Shown here: one piece after another, positions 1 through 9,166 of the stretch
Layout: the number at the start of each line of letters is the position of its first letter
Numbering within the stretch: position 1 is the stretch's first letter
Assembly: GCF_003105115.1 (NCBI RefSeq)
Contig: NZ_QETH01000030.1
Coordinates: 1 to 49,790 of the forward strand
Length of the DNA: 49,790 nt
Source: Flavobacterium sp. HTF
GTDB taxonomy: Bacteria; Bacteroidota; Bacteroidia; Flavobacteriales; Flavobacteriaceae
Direction: 5' to 3'
Notes under the pieces: model-generated
The model's input: only the letters and a program-made list of their open reading frames with translations
Told to the model about the DNA's origin: nothing
The model's database searches: none
Made by a program: the position numbers and the translations under genes

Positions 1-24
1 TAAAATATAAATTTTACTTTTTAA

Positions 25-279
25 TTCGATATTACAACAGCAAATAATCAACAAAATATTGGGTGTGATGCAAGTGTATCTTTAAGCGGTTATGGTGAAG
101 ATGATGGTAACATAAAATTAGATTGTGATTTACCTCCACAAAAATACCCAACTGAATTTTTTTGTATATATAAAAATGTTATGTCTTTAGATTCTGACAA
201 TAATTTAGTTATAGAAGATGTTCATACACGTAACCCTATTATCGGTAAATACAAAGCTATTATAACTGCAATAAAATAG
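25..279 (+). other. Unassigned open frame without a start codon
   Basis: An 84-codon plus-strand frame is open from just after a TAA at 22-24 to a TAG at 277-279. It has no ATG before codon 53 (position 181). The translation is polar and beta-rich, with several Gly-Asp-Asn stretches, and I do not recognise it. The composition looks coding, so it may be the 3' end of a gene whose beginning lies left of the window and is broken by the stop at 22-24 or by a frameshift near the T-run at 18-22. It could also be spurious. It converges on the minus-strand phage genes. Confidence 0.25.
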
Positions 280-302
280 CCTGAAAAAATTAATATGCAA
301 TC

Positions 303-533
303 TTAAGTTATTACAGATTGCATATTATATATTATTTGCTCAATTCTTTTAACCGATAATTCGTATTGCTCAGCCAGAATAATGTATTTTAATTCCTTGG
401 TGATATTATCTTCAATTGAATTGTACGATTCAAATATTTCAATATCTCTTAATATTATATATGACAGGATTCCATTCTTTACGAATTGAAATGTTATTGA
501 TTTGTTTTTTTTTAGCAGTTCATATCTGTTCAT
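303..533 (-). CDS. Small protein with HTH-like C-terminus
   Basis: This 76-aa protein is encoded at the distal end of the late phage block, 52 bp after the sigma-factor gene. The C-terminal 30 residues (ILAEQYELSVKRIEQII) have the helix-turn-helix rhythm of small phage regulators such as the Mor/sigma-region-4 type. The N-terminal half is predicted beta/alpha with no known motif. A DNA-binding role is inferred from this pattern only. There is no signal peptide or membrane segment. Position next to a sigma factor fits a regulatory role, but the family is not recognised. Confidence 0.55.
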   Translation of the reverse strand: MNRYELLKKNKSITFQFVKNGILSYIILRDIEIFESYNSIEDNITKELKYIILAEQYELSVKRIEQIIYNMQSVIT

Positions 534-585
534 TTTTTAAGTTGATGTTGTTTTTTGTTTTGTTATTATATCTTAGACCAGTAAA

Positions 586-1377
586 CTAGGCCATTCTTTC
601 TTTAAGTTTTTTTAGAGCATTTAGTTTTACTTCGTTTATTCTTTGTCTGGTTAGATTCAATTCTTCACTTACTTGCTGTGTGGTCTTACAATCACCTTCA
701 TCATTAGTATCAACAAAAAGCATCTGAATGACATTTCTTTCTTGTGGGTTAAGGTATTTCATATTATATCTGAGCTTCTTTTTCTTATCAGCATTGTCGT
801 GTTCTTCAATGTCGTTCGGGCAATTTATATCGGTTTCATTTTCCATTCTTACCGTGTTTGGTTTAGAAAAGAAGTAATGATTAATTTCAGACTCAGAGAA
901 TTGATTTAACGCTTCAATATCGTTTTCAAATACTTCATATTGGTTCTTCTGGTATAATACATTTATAGCCTTCGCAATCTTCTTATCAGACATTAATTTG
1001 CTTTGCGGACTTCTGATTGTACTACCTGCCTTTATAATGAATTCATTTATTGCTTTCTTTATCCAGAAACTGGCATAATATGAAAACTTAATATCTAAAT
1101 CTGGGTTGAATCTTCTGGTTGCTTCTATCAATCCAATGTTACCTTCACTAATTAAATCATCTAATTCAATCGCATCTGATTTTTGTAATACTGATTTATA
1201 TTGTTTAGCAAAATGAATTACCAATTTAAGGTTAGATGTAATTAGTTTATTCAATGCCATTGAATCGTTTTGATTTATTAGGATGTATAAATCTTTGATT
1301 TGTTCTTTCGTTAATTTTTCAAATTTTGATAAGTCTTGATAGTACTTTTTGTTAATGATTTGTTTTTCGTAGTTCAT
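586..1377 (-). CDS. Phage-encoded sigma-70 family RNA polymerase sigma factor
   Basis: This 263-aa protein directs RNA polymerase to promoters. Region 2 lies at about residues 50-115, with a core-binding and -10 recognition helix (DLISEGNIGLIEA, then FSYYASFWIKKAINEF). A short region 3 follows (IRSPQSK), and a region 4 HTH ends the protein (LNPQERNVI, then TTQQVSEELNLTRQRINEV). There is no region 1.1 and the length is below that of RpoD (about 290 in Bacteroidota). The frame is open upstream to 1497, but that extension would contain the tape-measure terminator and overlap the tape-measure gene, so the ATG at 1377 is preferred. It is the penultimate gene of the late block and probably has its own promoter. 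I infer that it reads the TTTACA-N16-GTAnnnTT sites in this phage. A host-derived stress sigma is less likely given its position. Confidence 0.85.
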   Translation of the reverse strand: MNYEKQIINKKYYQDLSKFEKLTKEQIKDLYILINQNDSMALNKLITSNLKLVIHFAKQYKSVLQKSDAIELDDLISEGNIGLIEATRRFNPDLDIKFSYYASFWIKKAINEFIIKAGSTIRSPQSKLMSDKKIAKAINVLYQKNQYEVFENDIEALNQFSESEINHYFFSKPNTVRMENETDINCPNDIEEHDNADKKKKLRYNMKYLNPQERNVIQMLFVDTNDEGDCKTTQQVSEELNLTRQRINEVKLNALKKLKERMA

Positions 1378-1390
1378 ATATTTCTTTACA

Positions 1391-1417
1391 TATAAATACT
1401 TGTGAAAAACAAAAAAG
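1391..1417 (-). promoter_or_regulatory. Candidate promoter of the sigma-factor gene
   Basis: Read on the minus strand, a CTTTTT box is followed after 13 nt by TATTTATA, 13 nt before the ATG at 1377. The same layout (CGTTTT, N13, TATTTATAATAAA) precedes two early genes at 24601 and 27136. It lies just after the tape-measure terminator, so the sigma gene would form a separate transcription unit. The sequence is T-rich and of low complexity, so the match may be chance. Confidence 0.35.
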
Positions 1418-1430
1418 ACAGATTTAAATA

Positions 1431-1464
1431 AAAAACCTTCAATATTTTTTAGGTACTGAAGGTT
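1431..1464 (-). terminator. Rho-independent terminator after the tape-measure gene
   Basis: On the minus strand AACCTTCA (1464-1457) pairs with TGAAGGTT (1441-1434) across a 15-nt loop and is followed by a T-rich tail. It begins 8 nt past the tape-measure stop. It separates the tail transcript from the sigma-factor gene and argues against the upstream start at 1497 for that gene. Confidence 0.7.
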
Positions 1465-1471
1465 GTTTTTA

Positions 1472-4222
1472 TTATTGAAGGTTAGCGTAGTTTTCAATTA
1501 CCTGAACCCTATTCTGTTGAGATGTAATATCAGTCACATTAACTACTGGTGCTGGCAATGTAGAATTAGCTTTTGCTATCGAAGTGGCCAACCTCTCATA
1601 GTCGATTGAATAACTTGCATTGGCTTGTGAATAGCTTGGCGCACCAACGTAACCACCGTTTGCGAATCCTGGCACTCCGATTGATTGAAAGAATCTGTGA
1701 CCACCTGCTCGTGCTTGTTGTTCTTGGTTTAGAATAACCTCACCTTGTTTAACATAAGCAAGTGTATCATCACCATTTGATAACGGAACTACGTTTGAAC
1801 CATTATTGATTAAACCATTTCTCAATGTTGGTATTGCTCCACCTTCAGCACGTGTTGGAACACTAGCTTCTTTTGTTGATGTAATCTTTTTCACGTTAGC
1901 AATACCAGCAACAACTGCGGCACCTGCGGCAACAGCTCCTAATACTGGTCCAACAATTGGAATACCAGCCATTGCTGAGTAAGCGGATGTTGCAGCTTTA
2001 TATGTGTCCATTGTAGCTTGGGCAACTGCCATTGCTTTACCTGCTTTAGATTCTTTACCTAAGATTGTTGCAAGGTTTCCAAGTGTATCAGAAGCTAATT
2101 GTAATTTGTTTTCTTGAACACTTCTTTCAATTCCCTTTTGAATCGTAGCGTGCTTTTGTTTTATTAAATCAACATCTGCACCAGTTTTCTCAGCTGAAAG
2201 AAGTTCTGCTTGATATCGTTGATTTTCTTGTTCTGTTTGTAATGCTAAATCAAATGCAAATGCTTCACCATCTGCAACTATCTTATTTTGTAAATCAAGT
2301 TCTTTCTTTTGTTTCGCTTCTTCTTCTCTTTGTAAATCGATTGATTTTTTATCAGCGTAGAATTTGTCATCGATTGCTTTAATTGCAATCGCATATTCTT
2401 CAGCAGATATTAAACCGTTCTGCAAACGGGTTGTTTGAGCCGATGCTTCTGCTTCTGAAATCTTGTTTAATCTATCAATTTCTTGTTGATATATTGCATC
2501 ACTTATAAATTTGCTGTTGTCAAGTTTTGTTTGATTATTTGCAATAAATAATTCAAGTTCTTTATCGGCATTTGCAACAGCAATATCAATTTGCTTTTGA
2601 GCAAATTCGTTTGTTATATTTAGCTTGTCCGTTTCATACTTTGTCTTGGAGATTTTTCCAGCATCAAATTCAGCTTTAAGATTGGCAAGTTTCTTATCTT
2701 TTAAAGACTCTTCAAAGGCCAATTGCTCTGCCATTGTTTTCTTTAGCTTTCCTTCTTGAGCAACATATAAATCAAGTTCTTCCTTGTTCTTTAGTATGAC
2801 AGCATCAACCGCTTTTTGATGGTCTGCAACTCTCTTATCATTAATTTCTTTTGCTTTATCAGTGGCTTCTTTTCTTAATGAATTCAAGTTTGCTAACTGC
2901 TCAGATTCTTGTCCAGTGATACGTTCTTGGATATCACTAATGTTAGTTTCAGCTTCGGACTTTGCATTCAGTGCTTCAGTTGTTTTTCCTTCTGCGGCAA
3001 TTCTTAAGTTGGCAACTTTTAGTTGCTGATTTGCAATCTGCATTTCGGCTGATGATTGTTTTTTTAGTACTGCGCCTAACTGTTCGTTTATCTGCATTCT
3101 CTTTGCAATTGAATTGCTTTCATCATCACGTTGCTGTCTTAATTTTTCAGCTATCTTTTGATAATCCAATTGTATCTTCTGGGAATTACGTTGCATTGTT
3201 GCAAGCTTTCCTTCGGCAACAGCCAAGTCTGCGGCAGCTTTCGCTCCCTGCTTAACGGAGTTTGTAAACTTATCAATTCCAGCAGCGGCCGAATTTGCGC
3301 CAATCATTCTCAAACCAGCTGAAATAATTCGTGCGCCTTTCTCAGCAATTGCAATTGCAGTTTCGAAATACTTAACGAATGCATTACCTAACCATTCACC
3401 AAAGGGTTTAATAACATTGAATAAACCTCTGAAAATACCAGTAATAGTTGCTGTTACTTTAGCTAACTTTTGTGAACCAGCTTCTGTTGAATTCATTGAA
3501 GCAGACATAAACTTAAACGCTCCAACAACTAACCCTACAACAACAGCGATTGCAGCGATTGCGGCACCAAGTGGTGTAGCAATAAATGCAAGTGAAGCTT
3601 TTATCATTCCACCGATAGCTGTTGTTATTGTTCCAAATCCATTTTTAAGTAATGGTGCAACACCACCAGCTTCTTTAGCTCTATCAATAAAACCTACAAG
3701 GCCACCATTGAAGATATTCATTTCTGAAAAGGCTTCTTTAATCTGGTCTTTATAAGCACCGATTTCCATCTTCTGTTGTTCAGCGGCACTTACGTTAGCT
3801 TTAATAAAAGCCGTGTTCTCATCAATCTTTTTATTGATTTCGGCAAGGGCTTGTGCTCCTTCTTCCGTTGCTGTATTAAGCTGATTTCTAATTGCCTTTA
3901 GCTGTTTATTATTTTCAGTTGCGGCATCTATGGAAACAATTTCTTTATCAATTGCTTCAGTCAAAGCTTCAGTTCCGTTTGCGAATGCGTTGGTTGAAGT
4001 ATTTAATTGTGTGACAACATTTCTTTGTTGTCCGTAAAGTGTTTGCAATCTTTTAAGTTCAACTTCATTCTTTGTGAATGCGTCAGTTGACTGCTGATTT
4101 GTTGCGGTTAATTCTTTTTGAGATTGTTTTATTCTATCAATTTCAGCACGTGTTGCAGTCATTTTTGCAATCAGTGCTGACGTGTTGATATCCAATTGTA
4201 GAACCTCTACTTGGTTTGCCAT
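1472..4222 (-). CDS. Phage tail tape measure protein
   Basis: This 916-aa protein sets tail length and fills the tail tube before DNA ejection. The N-terminal 150 residues and about 350-700 are rich in coiled-coil heptads (Ala, Gln, Lys, Glu). A hydrophobic stretch at about 199-238 (AIAAIAVVVGLVVGAF core) is the typical membrane-inserting segment. The C-terminus has the Gly-rich GGAIP/FANGGYVG signature found at the ends of tape measures. At about 0.15 nm per residue, a known rule for the family, the tail would be near 135-140 nm. No sheath gene is seen, so a siphovirus-like tail is inferred. It is the last gene before a strong terminator and follows two large tail proteins. Confidence 0.92.
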   Translation of the reverse strand: MANQVEVLQLDINTSALIAKMTATRAEIDRIKQSQKELTATNQQSTDAFTKNEVELKRLQTLYGQQRNVVTQLNTSTNAFANGTEALTEAIDKEIVSIDAATENNKQLKAIRNQLNTATEEGAQALAEINKKIDENTAFIKANVSAAEQQKMEIGAYKDQIKEAFSEMNIFNGGLVGFIDRAKEAGGVAPLLKNGFGTITTAIGGMIKASLAFIATPLGAAIAAIAVVVGLVVGAFKFMSASMNSTEAGSQKLAKVTATITGIFRGLFNVIKPFGEWLGNAFVKYFETAIAIAEKGARIISAGLRMIGANSAAAGIDKFTNSVKQGAKAAADLAVAEGKLATMQRNSQKIQLDYQKIAEKLRQQRDDESNSIAKRMQINEQLGAVLKKQSSAEMQIANQQLKVANLRIAAEGKTTEALNAKSEAETNISDIQERITGQESEQLANLNSLRKEATDKAKEINDKRVADHQKAVDAVILKNKEELDLYVAQEGKLKKTMAEQLAFEESLKDKKLANLKAEFDAGKISKTKYETDKLNITNEFAQKQIDIAVANADKELELFIANNQTKLDNSKFISDAIYQQEIDRLNKISEAEASAQTTRLQNGLISAEEYAIAIKAIDDKFYADKKSIDLQREEEAKQKKELDLQNKIVADGEAFAFDLALQTEQENQRYQAELLSAEKTGADVDLIKQKHATIQKGIERSVQENKLQLASDTLGNLATILGKESKAGKAMAVAQATMDTYKAATSAYSAMAGIPIVGPVLGAVAAGAAVVAGIANVKKITSTKEASVPTRAEGGAIPTLRNGLINNGSNVVPLSNGDDTLAYVKQGEVILNQEQQARAGGHRFFQSIGVPGFANGGYVGAPSYSQANASYSIDYERLATSIAKANSTLPAPVVNVTDITSQQNRVQVIENYANLQ

Positions 4223-4265
4223 TCTATTTCATAGTATTATCTTTTTATGTTATTGTTTGTGTTCC

Positions 4266-6584
4266 TTACTCGTAGATTGATTCAAGAAGTATTTCCTTTG
4301 GTGCATTTGAACTGACCTGACTTGGTGAAAAATAAAGTACAGCACCGCTTGACATTATCTTATTATAGACATTGAAGAAATTAAATCTTGTTGCATCTAA
4401 TAGAATCCCTCCACCAGTAGCAGTTGTTGCAACTCTGCCAGTTCTAAATTTGTACAGGTTTCCGACATTGGTAATGTTCTCAATGGTTGTCATAGTCCCA
4501 TTGATTCGCATAAAAGTTGCTTCCAATTCAAGTTGGGTATATCCGTCTTCTATTAATATTTCATATGTTAAGTAAAAGCCACTACTATCTTGATAAGGTG
4601 TTACTGCTGTTGCATTTAATGGTGCAGGTGGTTGAACTCCCGTACTACTTAGTGGATTATCAATTTGAATTAATTCGACGCTTGTACTTTTATTTAGTTG
4701 AAAGTTGATGATTTTATTTACTAAGAAATATGCACCTAACTGTTTTATGAAATACAATTTGCTAAAATCAAAATCAATCACATCAAGGTAAGTCAGCCAT
4801 ACATTAGCTGTAACAATCTTCGCATTGTCCAGAATTTTATTAAACTCACTATAGTATTTACTTACGGTGTAATTAAATGATTGATTAGTAGTTGATTCTT
4901 CTGGAACAACATAAGCTTTTGCTCTTGTTGCTTGTGACTGTGAACCAAACCATTTTCCAGCAGGATAATTTTTATTAGTGTATGTCATCCAATAAAACCT
5001 GCTCGATAAAGATTTATAATTTACTTCACCTTCATCGTTAATCTCCTTATCCCAATACTTGTATAAATTTGACTCGTATCCCAGATTAGAAGTTTTGTCT
5101 TCTTCTTTAGCATAAACCTTGGATTGAATAACTACTTTCGAATCATTTAAATTTTTATTATTCACCGTGATATAGCCGTCATCATAGTTAACATTATCCG
5201 AATTATATTTAAGTGCTAATTGATTCGACTGCGCATAAGTGCCGTATAAATATGATTCACTACTTACGGATTGGAATTTATCTGACCAATCAATAGTATT
5301 GTTTTCGTTTATTATCTCGGATAAGTTTTTGAATGTGTAATGGTTTCTATATTTATCTTTATACATCGTCAATCCATACTTCCAAAGTATTTCGTTTAGA
5401 AACTCTTTTACTTTGAATTCACCCAATGCCTTTCTGGAAGTTTCAGAACTTGTCGATACAAACTTGTACTGAAGATGAAACCACAATGGTATTGGTATCA
5501 TAGAATCACTAATACCGAACCTTAAAGGATACAAAATATTCCCAGCTGAAGTTGTTGCAACTATTTTAAATGAGTCACCAGCGTTCATTGGAACTTGCGT
5601 ACTTCCACTTATCTCACTATCACTAAATGAAAGTGGATAATAGAATGTATCATTAACTAATACTTTGGGAACAAGTCTTAGATTTTGATAGAAATAACTG
5701 CCTGAATCAACGTCTGCAAAGATTGACCAGAAATATGATACTTCATATATACCTGAAGAATCAACTGTGAAACCAATTGTATCAGCATCGAATGAACCGC
5801 CACCCGTAACACCGCTTGTTACGTTATGTTTAACACTTACAATATTCGGCTGTATAGCACCACCATAAGAATAGTGTTCACCCGAACCATTGTAAATTAC
5901 TTGATTTACTTCAGTGCCGTCATTTTTCCTTAGATAAGATATATACGTGTTTTTAAAATCATCTGTATTAAAGATGCTTCCGTCATAAGTCGCATTTGCA
6001 TATTCAAATGTTTTATCCAACAGATACCCAATCTTGGTTGACGGAACTAAATAATCTATATTTACTGTATCGTTCAATGTGCCACCAGTTGATGAATATT
6101 GTGATTGTCCATTATAATCGGCAACTATGTATTTGTACTTCAAGTCATCACCAAATGATGCAATAACATTTTCAATGTTTTTAGTGTGGTCAATTTCATT
6201 AATTGATAAATCAGCAAGCGTTATGTTTTCAATTGCCTTATATAAATCAATTGCACCATCGTAAATACTGATGTTATAGAAACCGTCCGTTTGGTTAACT
6301 AATGCCCAACCATCATAAATTAAAAATTCATTGCCAATCATATATTTCGCAATGTTCTTTTGATAAGGGAACTGTGATACATTACCCGATACACCAAGCC
6401 AGTCAAATGTTTGAATGTTCTTTGGCGTTTTAGGCACTTTGATATTCTTTGTGAAATTGGTCTGACGGTTTTCGATATTAACCAAATCATTTACCTGAAG
6501 TGTTCGAGCGAAGGCACTTTCATCAGTTGCAAGCTCAATTTCAATTTCGTTTATAAAAAGTCTTTCTCTTTCAATTAATGACAT
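4266..6584 (-). CDS. Large phage tail-associated protein
   Basis: This 772-aa protein overlaps the stop of the 369-aa tail protein gene by one base, so the two are translationally coupled. The N-terminus (about 1-60) carries a charged FINEIEIEL/VKVPKTPKNIQTF-like segment. The middle is rich in Ser, Asn, Tyr and Thr with a predicted beta-sandwich character, and the C-terminus is again beta-rich. There is no signal peptide or catalytic motif. Its place just upstream of the tape measure in the transcript suggests a distal tail, baseplate or tail-tip component. I do not recognise a named domain. Confidence 0.75.
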   Translation of the reverse strand: MSLIERERLFINEIEIELATDESAFARTLQVNDLVNIENRQTNFTKNIKVPKTPKNIQTFDWLGVSGNVSQFPYQKNIAKYMIGNEFLIYDGWALVNQTDGFYNISIYDGAIDLYKAIENITLADLSINEIDHTKNIENVIASFGDDLKYKYIVADYNGQSQYSSTGGTLNDTVNIDYLVPSTKIGYLLDKTFEYANATYDGSIFNTDDFKNTYISYLRKNDGTEVNQVIYNGSGEHYSYGGAIQPNIVSVKHNVTSGVTGGGSFDADTIGFTVDSSGIYEVSYFWSIFADVDSGSYFYQNLRLVPKVLVNDTFYYPLSFSDSEISGSTQVPMNAGDSFKIVATTSAGNILYPLRFGISDSMIPIPLWFHLQYKFVSTSSETSRKALGEFKVKEFLNEILWKYGLTMYKDKYRNHYTFKNLSEIINENNTIDWSDKFQSVSSESYLYGTYAQSNQLALKYNSDNVNYDDGYITVNNKNLNDSKVVIQSKVYAKEEDKTSNLGYESNLYKYWDKEINDEGEVNYKSLSSRFYWMTYTNKNYPAGKWFGSQSQATRAKAYVVPEESTTNQSFNYTVSKYYSEFNKILDNAKIVTANVWLTYLDVIDFDFSKLYFIKQLGAYFLVNKIINFQLNKSTSVELIQIDNPLSSTGVQPPAPLNATAVTPYQDSSGFYLTYEILIEDGYTQLELEATFMRINGTMTTIENITNVGNLYKFRTGRVATTATGGGILLDATRFNFFNVYNKIMSSGAVLYFSPSQVSSNAPKEILLESIYE

Positions 6585-7693
6585 TATATTGTTTGGGTGT
6601 AAATAGCTGGTAATGTTATTGTCAAATCCAATTTGTTATTTGTGGATTTATTAGTGCTTGGAGTTGAACCATCAGTGATAGTAACTCCAACGAATTTGTT
6701 CACGTCGGTTTTGCTAAAAGGTTTGTCATCAACATACATTTCAACCATTGGACTAGTCAAAATAGAATTGATATATTCTTTTTCCTGTAAAGTGTATCTG
6801 GTTGAAATTTTAAGTGTTCTGGTTGCGGATTTACCAGCAATTCGACTTGTCGCACTCACATTCTGTAAATTATCCCACTCACCATTTAAATCATCTAGTG
6901 TTTTGGTTTGTACTGTTTCAGTATAAATTGGGTCAAATAACCAATATGAATACGACCCTGTATTATTAAACCATTTCAGATAAACACCACATCTTGAATT
7001 ATTTCGTTTGATAGTAATATTTGAATTAAAGCTTCCATTAACCCACAATTCGACAAGGTTGTCAGTTGTTGATAATCCAAGGAAATTTGATGCAAATTCA
7101 TTTTGTCCTCCATCAGATAAATAAACCCGATGAGTTCCAAATGTTTCAGCCGTAAAGGTTGGTGACTCACTAATTGTGGTCACATTTTTAAAATTATATG
7201 TAGCACCTTCTGGAATACCGTAAATGGCAAAGTCATTCGGATATCCCTCAAAGTATGGCAGAAAATAATCTGTTTTATTATTCGTTGGCAATAGAATTCT
7301 AATTGATTTTTCTACCTCAGATTTTTCACGGTATCCAACTAATTGTTCAACCGACTTAATAAATTGCCAGCTTGGAATAGTTTCTTCGTATGTGTTATTA
7401 TTGTACACACGAATAACTGGTTGCAAATTGTAGTTTAGCGTATTGTCTTCATACACATAAGCGTTAGTGAAATCGGGAATGATAGAATCTTGAAATCTAT
7501 TATTATTAATTAGAACTGATACAATTGGTTTGAAGTTATAAGTGAAGATTCCAGCAACAGGATAAGTTTTAAACAAATTAGTGCCAACATAGATATTAGA
7601 ATACGTTACGCCTTTTAGAGTTGATGTATATTCTATTATTGAATCATTGTACGCTGGATTTATTGTTAGAGGTTGTTTGGTAAAATTTATCAT
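6584..7693 (-). CDS. Phage tail protein of unknown function
   Basis: This 369-aa, Asn/Thr/Tyr-rich, beta-rich protein starts with an ATG that overlaps the preceding gene by 4 nt and ends in a 1-nt overlap with the 772-aa tail gene. The composition resembles virion surface or tail-tip proteins. No enzymatic motif or transmembrane segment is visible. Placement between the neck/completion genes and the tape measure supports a structural tail role, which is inference from synteny. Confidence 0.7.
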   Translation of the reverse strand: MINFTKQPLTINPAYNDSIIEYTSTLKGVTYSNIYVGTNLFKTYPVAGIFTYNFKPIVSVLINNNRFQDSIIPDFTNAYVYEDNTLNYNLQPVIRVYNNNTYEETIPSWQFIKSVEQLVGYREKSEVEKSIRILLPTNNKTDYFLPYFEGYPNDFAIYGIPEGATYNFKNVTTISESPTFTAETFGTHRVYLSDGGQNEFASNFLGLSTTDNLVELWVNGSFNSNITIKRNNSRCGVYLKWFNNTGSYSYWLFDPIYTETVQTKTLDDLNGEWDNLQNVSATSRIAGKSATRTLKISTRYTLQEKEYINSILTSPMVEMYVDDKPFSKTDVNKFVGVTITDGSTPSTNKSTNNKLDLTITLPAIYTQTI

Positions 7694-8154
7694 TGATTTT
7701 CTTCTAAACTGCTTAACATTTGGTTAAGCTCCCAAACAAATAATTGAACATTTATCTGAGATATTTTTGTCATTATGTTTTGTATTCTTTCAGGTGTGAT
7801 AACCTGTTTGTATATCATCAATTGCGATTCTTTTCGAGTTCCATCTTTCGCAATCTTTCGAGCAATTAAATAAGCAAGTGTTGAAATTTTCATTGCAGAT
7901 TCGATTGGTTTAATCCCTTTCTGGGTCAGCCATTTTTCAATGGCTTCAATCGGTGGCATCTTACCACCTCTACGACCAGCCAAATATTCGTAACCTAAAA
8001 GACTGGCTTTATTTGGCTCATATTTTAATTCTAAGCCTTGTTCAAATTCACCTGAAGTTCTTTTGCCAGAAGCATTATAAACTGTCAGTATATCGGCCTT
8101 AATCGATTCCATTTCTTCAATTACAATACGTTGATTCTCATCTTCAATATTCAT
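7690..8154 (-). CDS. Probable neck/tail completion protein (HK97 gp10-like)
   Basis: This 154-aa protein contains the segment GRRGGKMPPIEAIEKWL at about residues 61-77. That pattern recurs in small phage head-tail joining proteins of Gram-positive and Bacteroidota siphoviruses. The N-terminal half has helices with a basic patch, and the C-terminus is an amphipathic helix. It sits in a tightly packed run of short genes between terminase and the large tail proteins, the usual place for neck and tail completion proteins. Assignment to the gp10 family is by pattern recognition only. Confidence 0.6.
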   Translation of the reverse strand: MNIEDENQRIVIEEMESIKADILTVYNASGKRTSGEFEQGLELKYEPNKASLLGYEYLAGRRGGKMPPIEAIEKWLTQKGIKPIESAMKISTLAYLIARKIAKDGTRKESQLMIYKQVITPERIQNIMTKISQINVQLFVWELNQMLSSLEENQ

Positions 8155-8156
8155 TT

Positions 8157-8558
8157 TTAATCAAGTAATATGATATTATAGTTAACCAGAATTCCATCCA
8201 GATTAAAATCAAATCTGTTGATTACTTCAGTTAATTGAAACTTGTTGACTTGTATATCAGCACACAGTAATGAATCTTTGATAACTTGTGTACCAGTAGT
8301 GATTAATGGCTTGATGTAGGTTTCGTATTTAGTGGTGTAATCTTCATCAACGTCAGATGAAAAAAGCAACATAAAATATCCTGAAAAGGTTTGTACTTCA
8401 ACTCCTGAATCCGAGAATCGGCTTTCAATTGTAATTGGGTCAATAAATAAATGAACCTTGTCCACCGTTGATTCACTGTATAAATTTTGATAATCGGATG
8501 GTGCATATTTAAATACCCAGTCATTATCAATCGCAATACTCTTTAAAAAATCATACAT
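8157..8558 (-). CDS. Probable tail terminator/minor tail protein
   Basis: This 133-aa protein has alternating beta-strands and helices and a small, acidic, soluble fold. Size and position match tail-terminator or neck proteins of siphoviruses. It starts at a TAATG overlap with the 202-aa gene and is followed 2 bp later by the gp10-like gene. No motif pins down the function. Confidence 0.5.
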   Translation of the reverse strand: MYDFLKSIAIDNDWVFKYAPSDYQNLYSESTVDKVHLFIDPITIESRFSDSGVEVQTFSGYFMLLFSSDVDEDYTTKYETYIKPLITTGTQVIKDSLLCADIQVNKFQLTEVINRFDFNLDGILVNYNIILLD

Positions 8559-9166
8559 TAATTTTTAACTTGTTTTTTTCTCTGCAACTCAGCAATTTCT
8601 TGTTGAATTTTATTCTTTTCGTTATCCATTATTAACTTGGTTAAAACAGTCATATATGGTAATTTTTCAATTGCTTCCCATTGAAGAATATCTTCTTTGG
8701 CCAATGTATCAATGGCGTTTAAAACTCCGAATCTTCCCATTCTTTGTTTAGCATTCACAGCTTCAACATTTATATCAAATGAATCATCAGTCAGTTCGTT
8801 AGCTTCCATATTTGTTATGTCCATTAACTCACTTTTGATATATGAAATAATACCGTAAAACTGTATTATTGTAAAGTTCATAATGTCTTTATCTGTCAAG
8901 CGAGTGACTATTTTAATTGAATCAATAATACCTTCAATTGATGGTTGGTTAAAATTGTTTCTAATTTCAGTCACTTCTGCGAACGTTAGCAATCGTACAG
9001 CTTTAACCTGTAGAAATTTAGAGTTTCTTTTATACCATTTATAATTTGGGTTTTTAATTTCTTTCAATGGATTTAAACAATCTAGAATGCTCAGGTAATC
9101 AGCAATAATTAATTCATCTTGAAGCTGAAAGAAGTCTTTTATCTTGTAGTTAATTATCTTTTCCAT
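8558..9166 (-). CDS. Phage protein, possible adaptor or tail chaperone
   Basis: This 202-aa mostly helical protein ends in a charged coiled-coil (KNKIQQEIAELQRKKQVK). It includes a segment around residues 140-175 (MGRFGVLNAIDTLA, then LPYMTVLTKL) that recurs in Bacteroidota phages. It overlaps the end of the large terminase gene by 13 nt, so it is co-translated with packaging functions. An internal match to the late-promoter consensus lies in it at 8846-8875. The function is unknown; a tail assembly chaperone or head-tail adaptor would fit the position. Confidence 0.6.
   Translation of the reverse strand: MEKIINYKIKDFFQLQDELIIADYLSILDCLNPLKEIKNPNYKWYKRNSKFLQVKAVRLLTFAEVTEIRNNFNQPSIEGIIDSIKIVTRLTDKDIMNFTIIQFYGIISYIKSELMDITNMEANELTDDSFDINVEAVNAKQRMGRFGVLNAIDTLAKEDILQWEAIEKLPYMTVLTKLIMDNEKNKIQQEIAELQRKKQVKN
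8846..8875 (-). promoter_or_regulatory. Late-type promoter inside the 202-aa gene
   Basis: On the minus strand ACTTTACA (-35, hexamer 8875-8870), a 16-nt gap and GTATTATT (8853-8846) match the other late promoters exactly in spacing. Transcription would start about 8840, within the gene, and run into the neck and tail genes. It is the only one of the six sites that is not immediately upstream of a gene. Confidence 0.5.

Noticed and set aside
1378..1497. N-terminal extension of the sigma-factor gene to an ATG at 1497
   Set aside because: It would overlap the tape-measure gene and translate through its terminator hairpin; the segment lacks sigma-factor features.
4266..6584. Late-promoter-like site near 5880-5900 (TTTACA, N16, CTATTCTT)
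   Set aside because: It lacks the invariant GTA and two other consensus bases and lies in a coding region, so it was not counted with the six exact matches.
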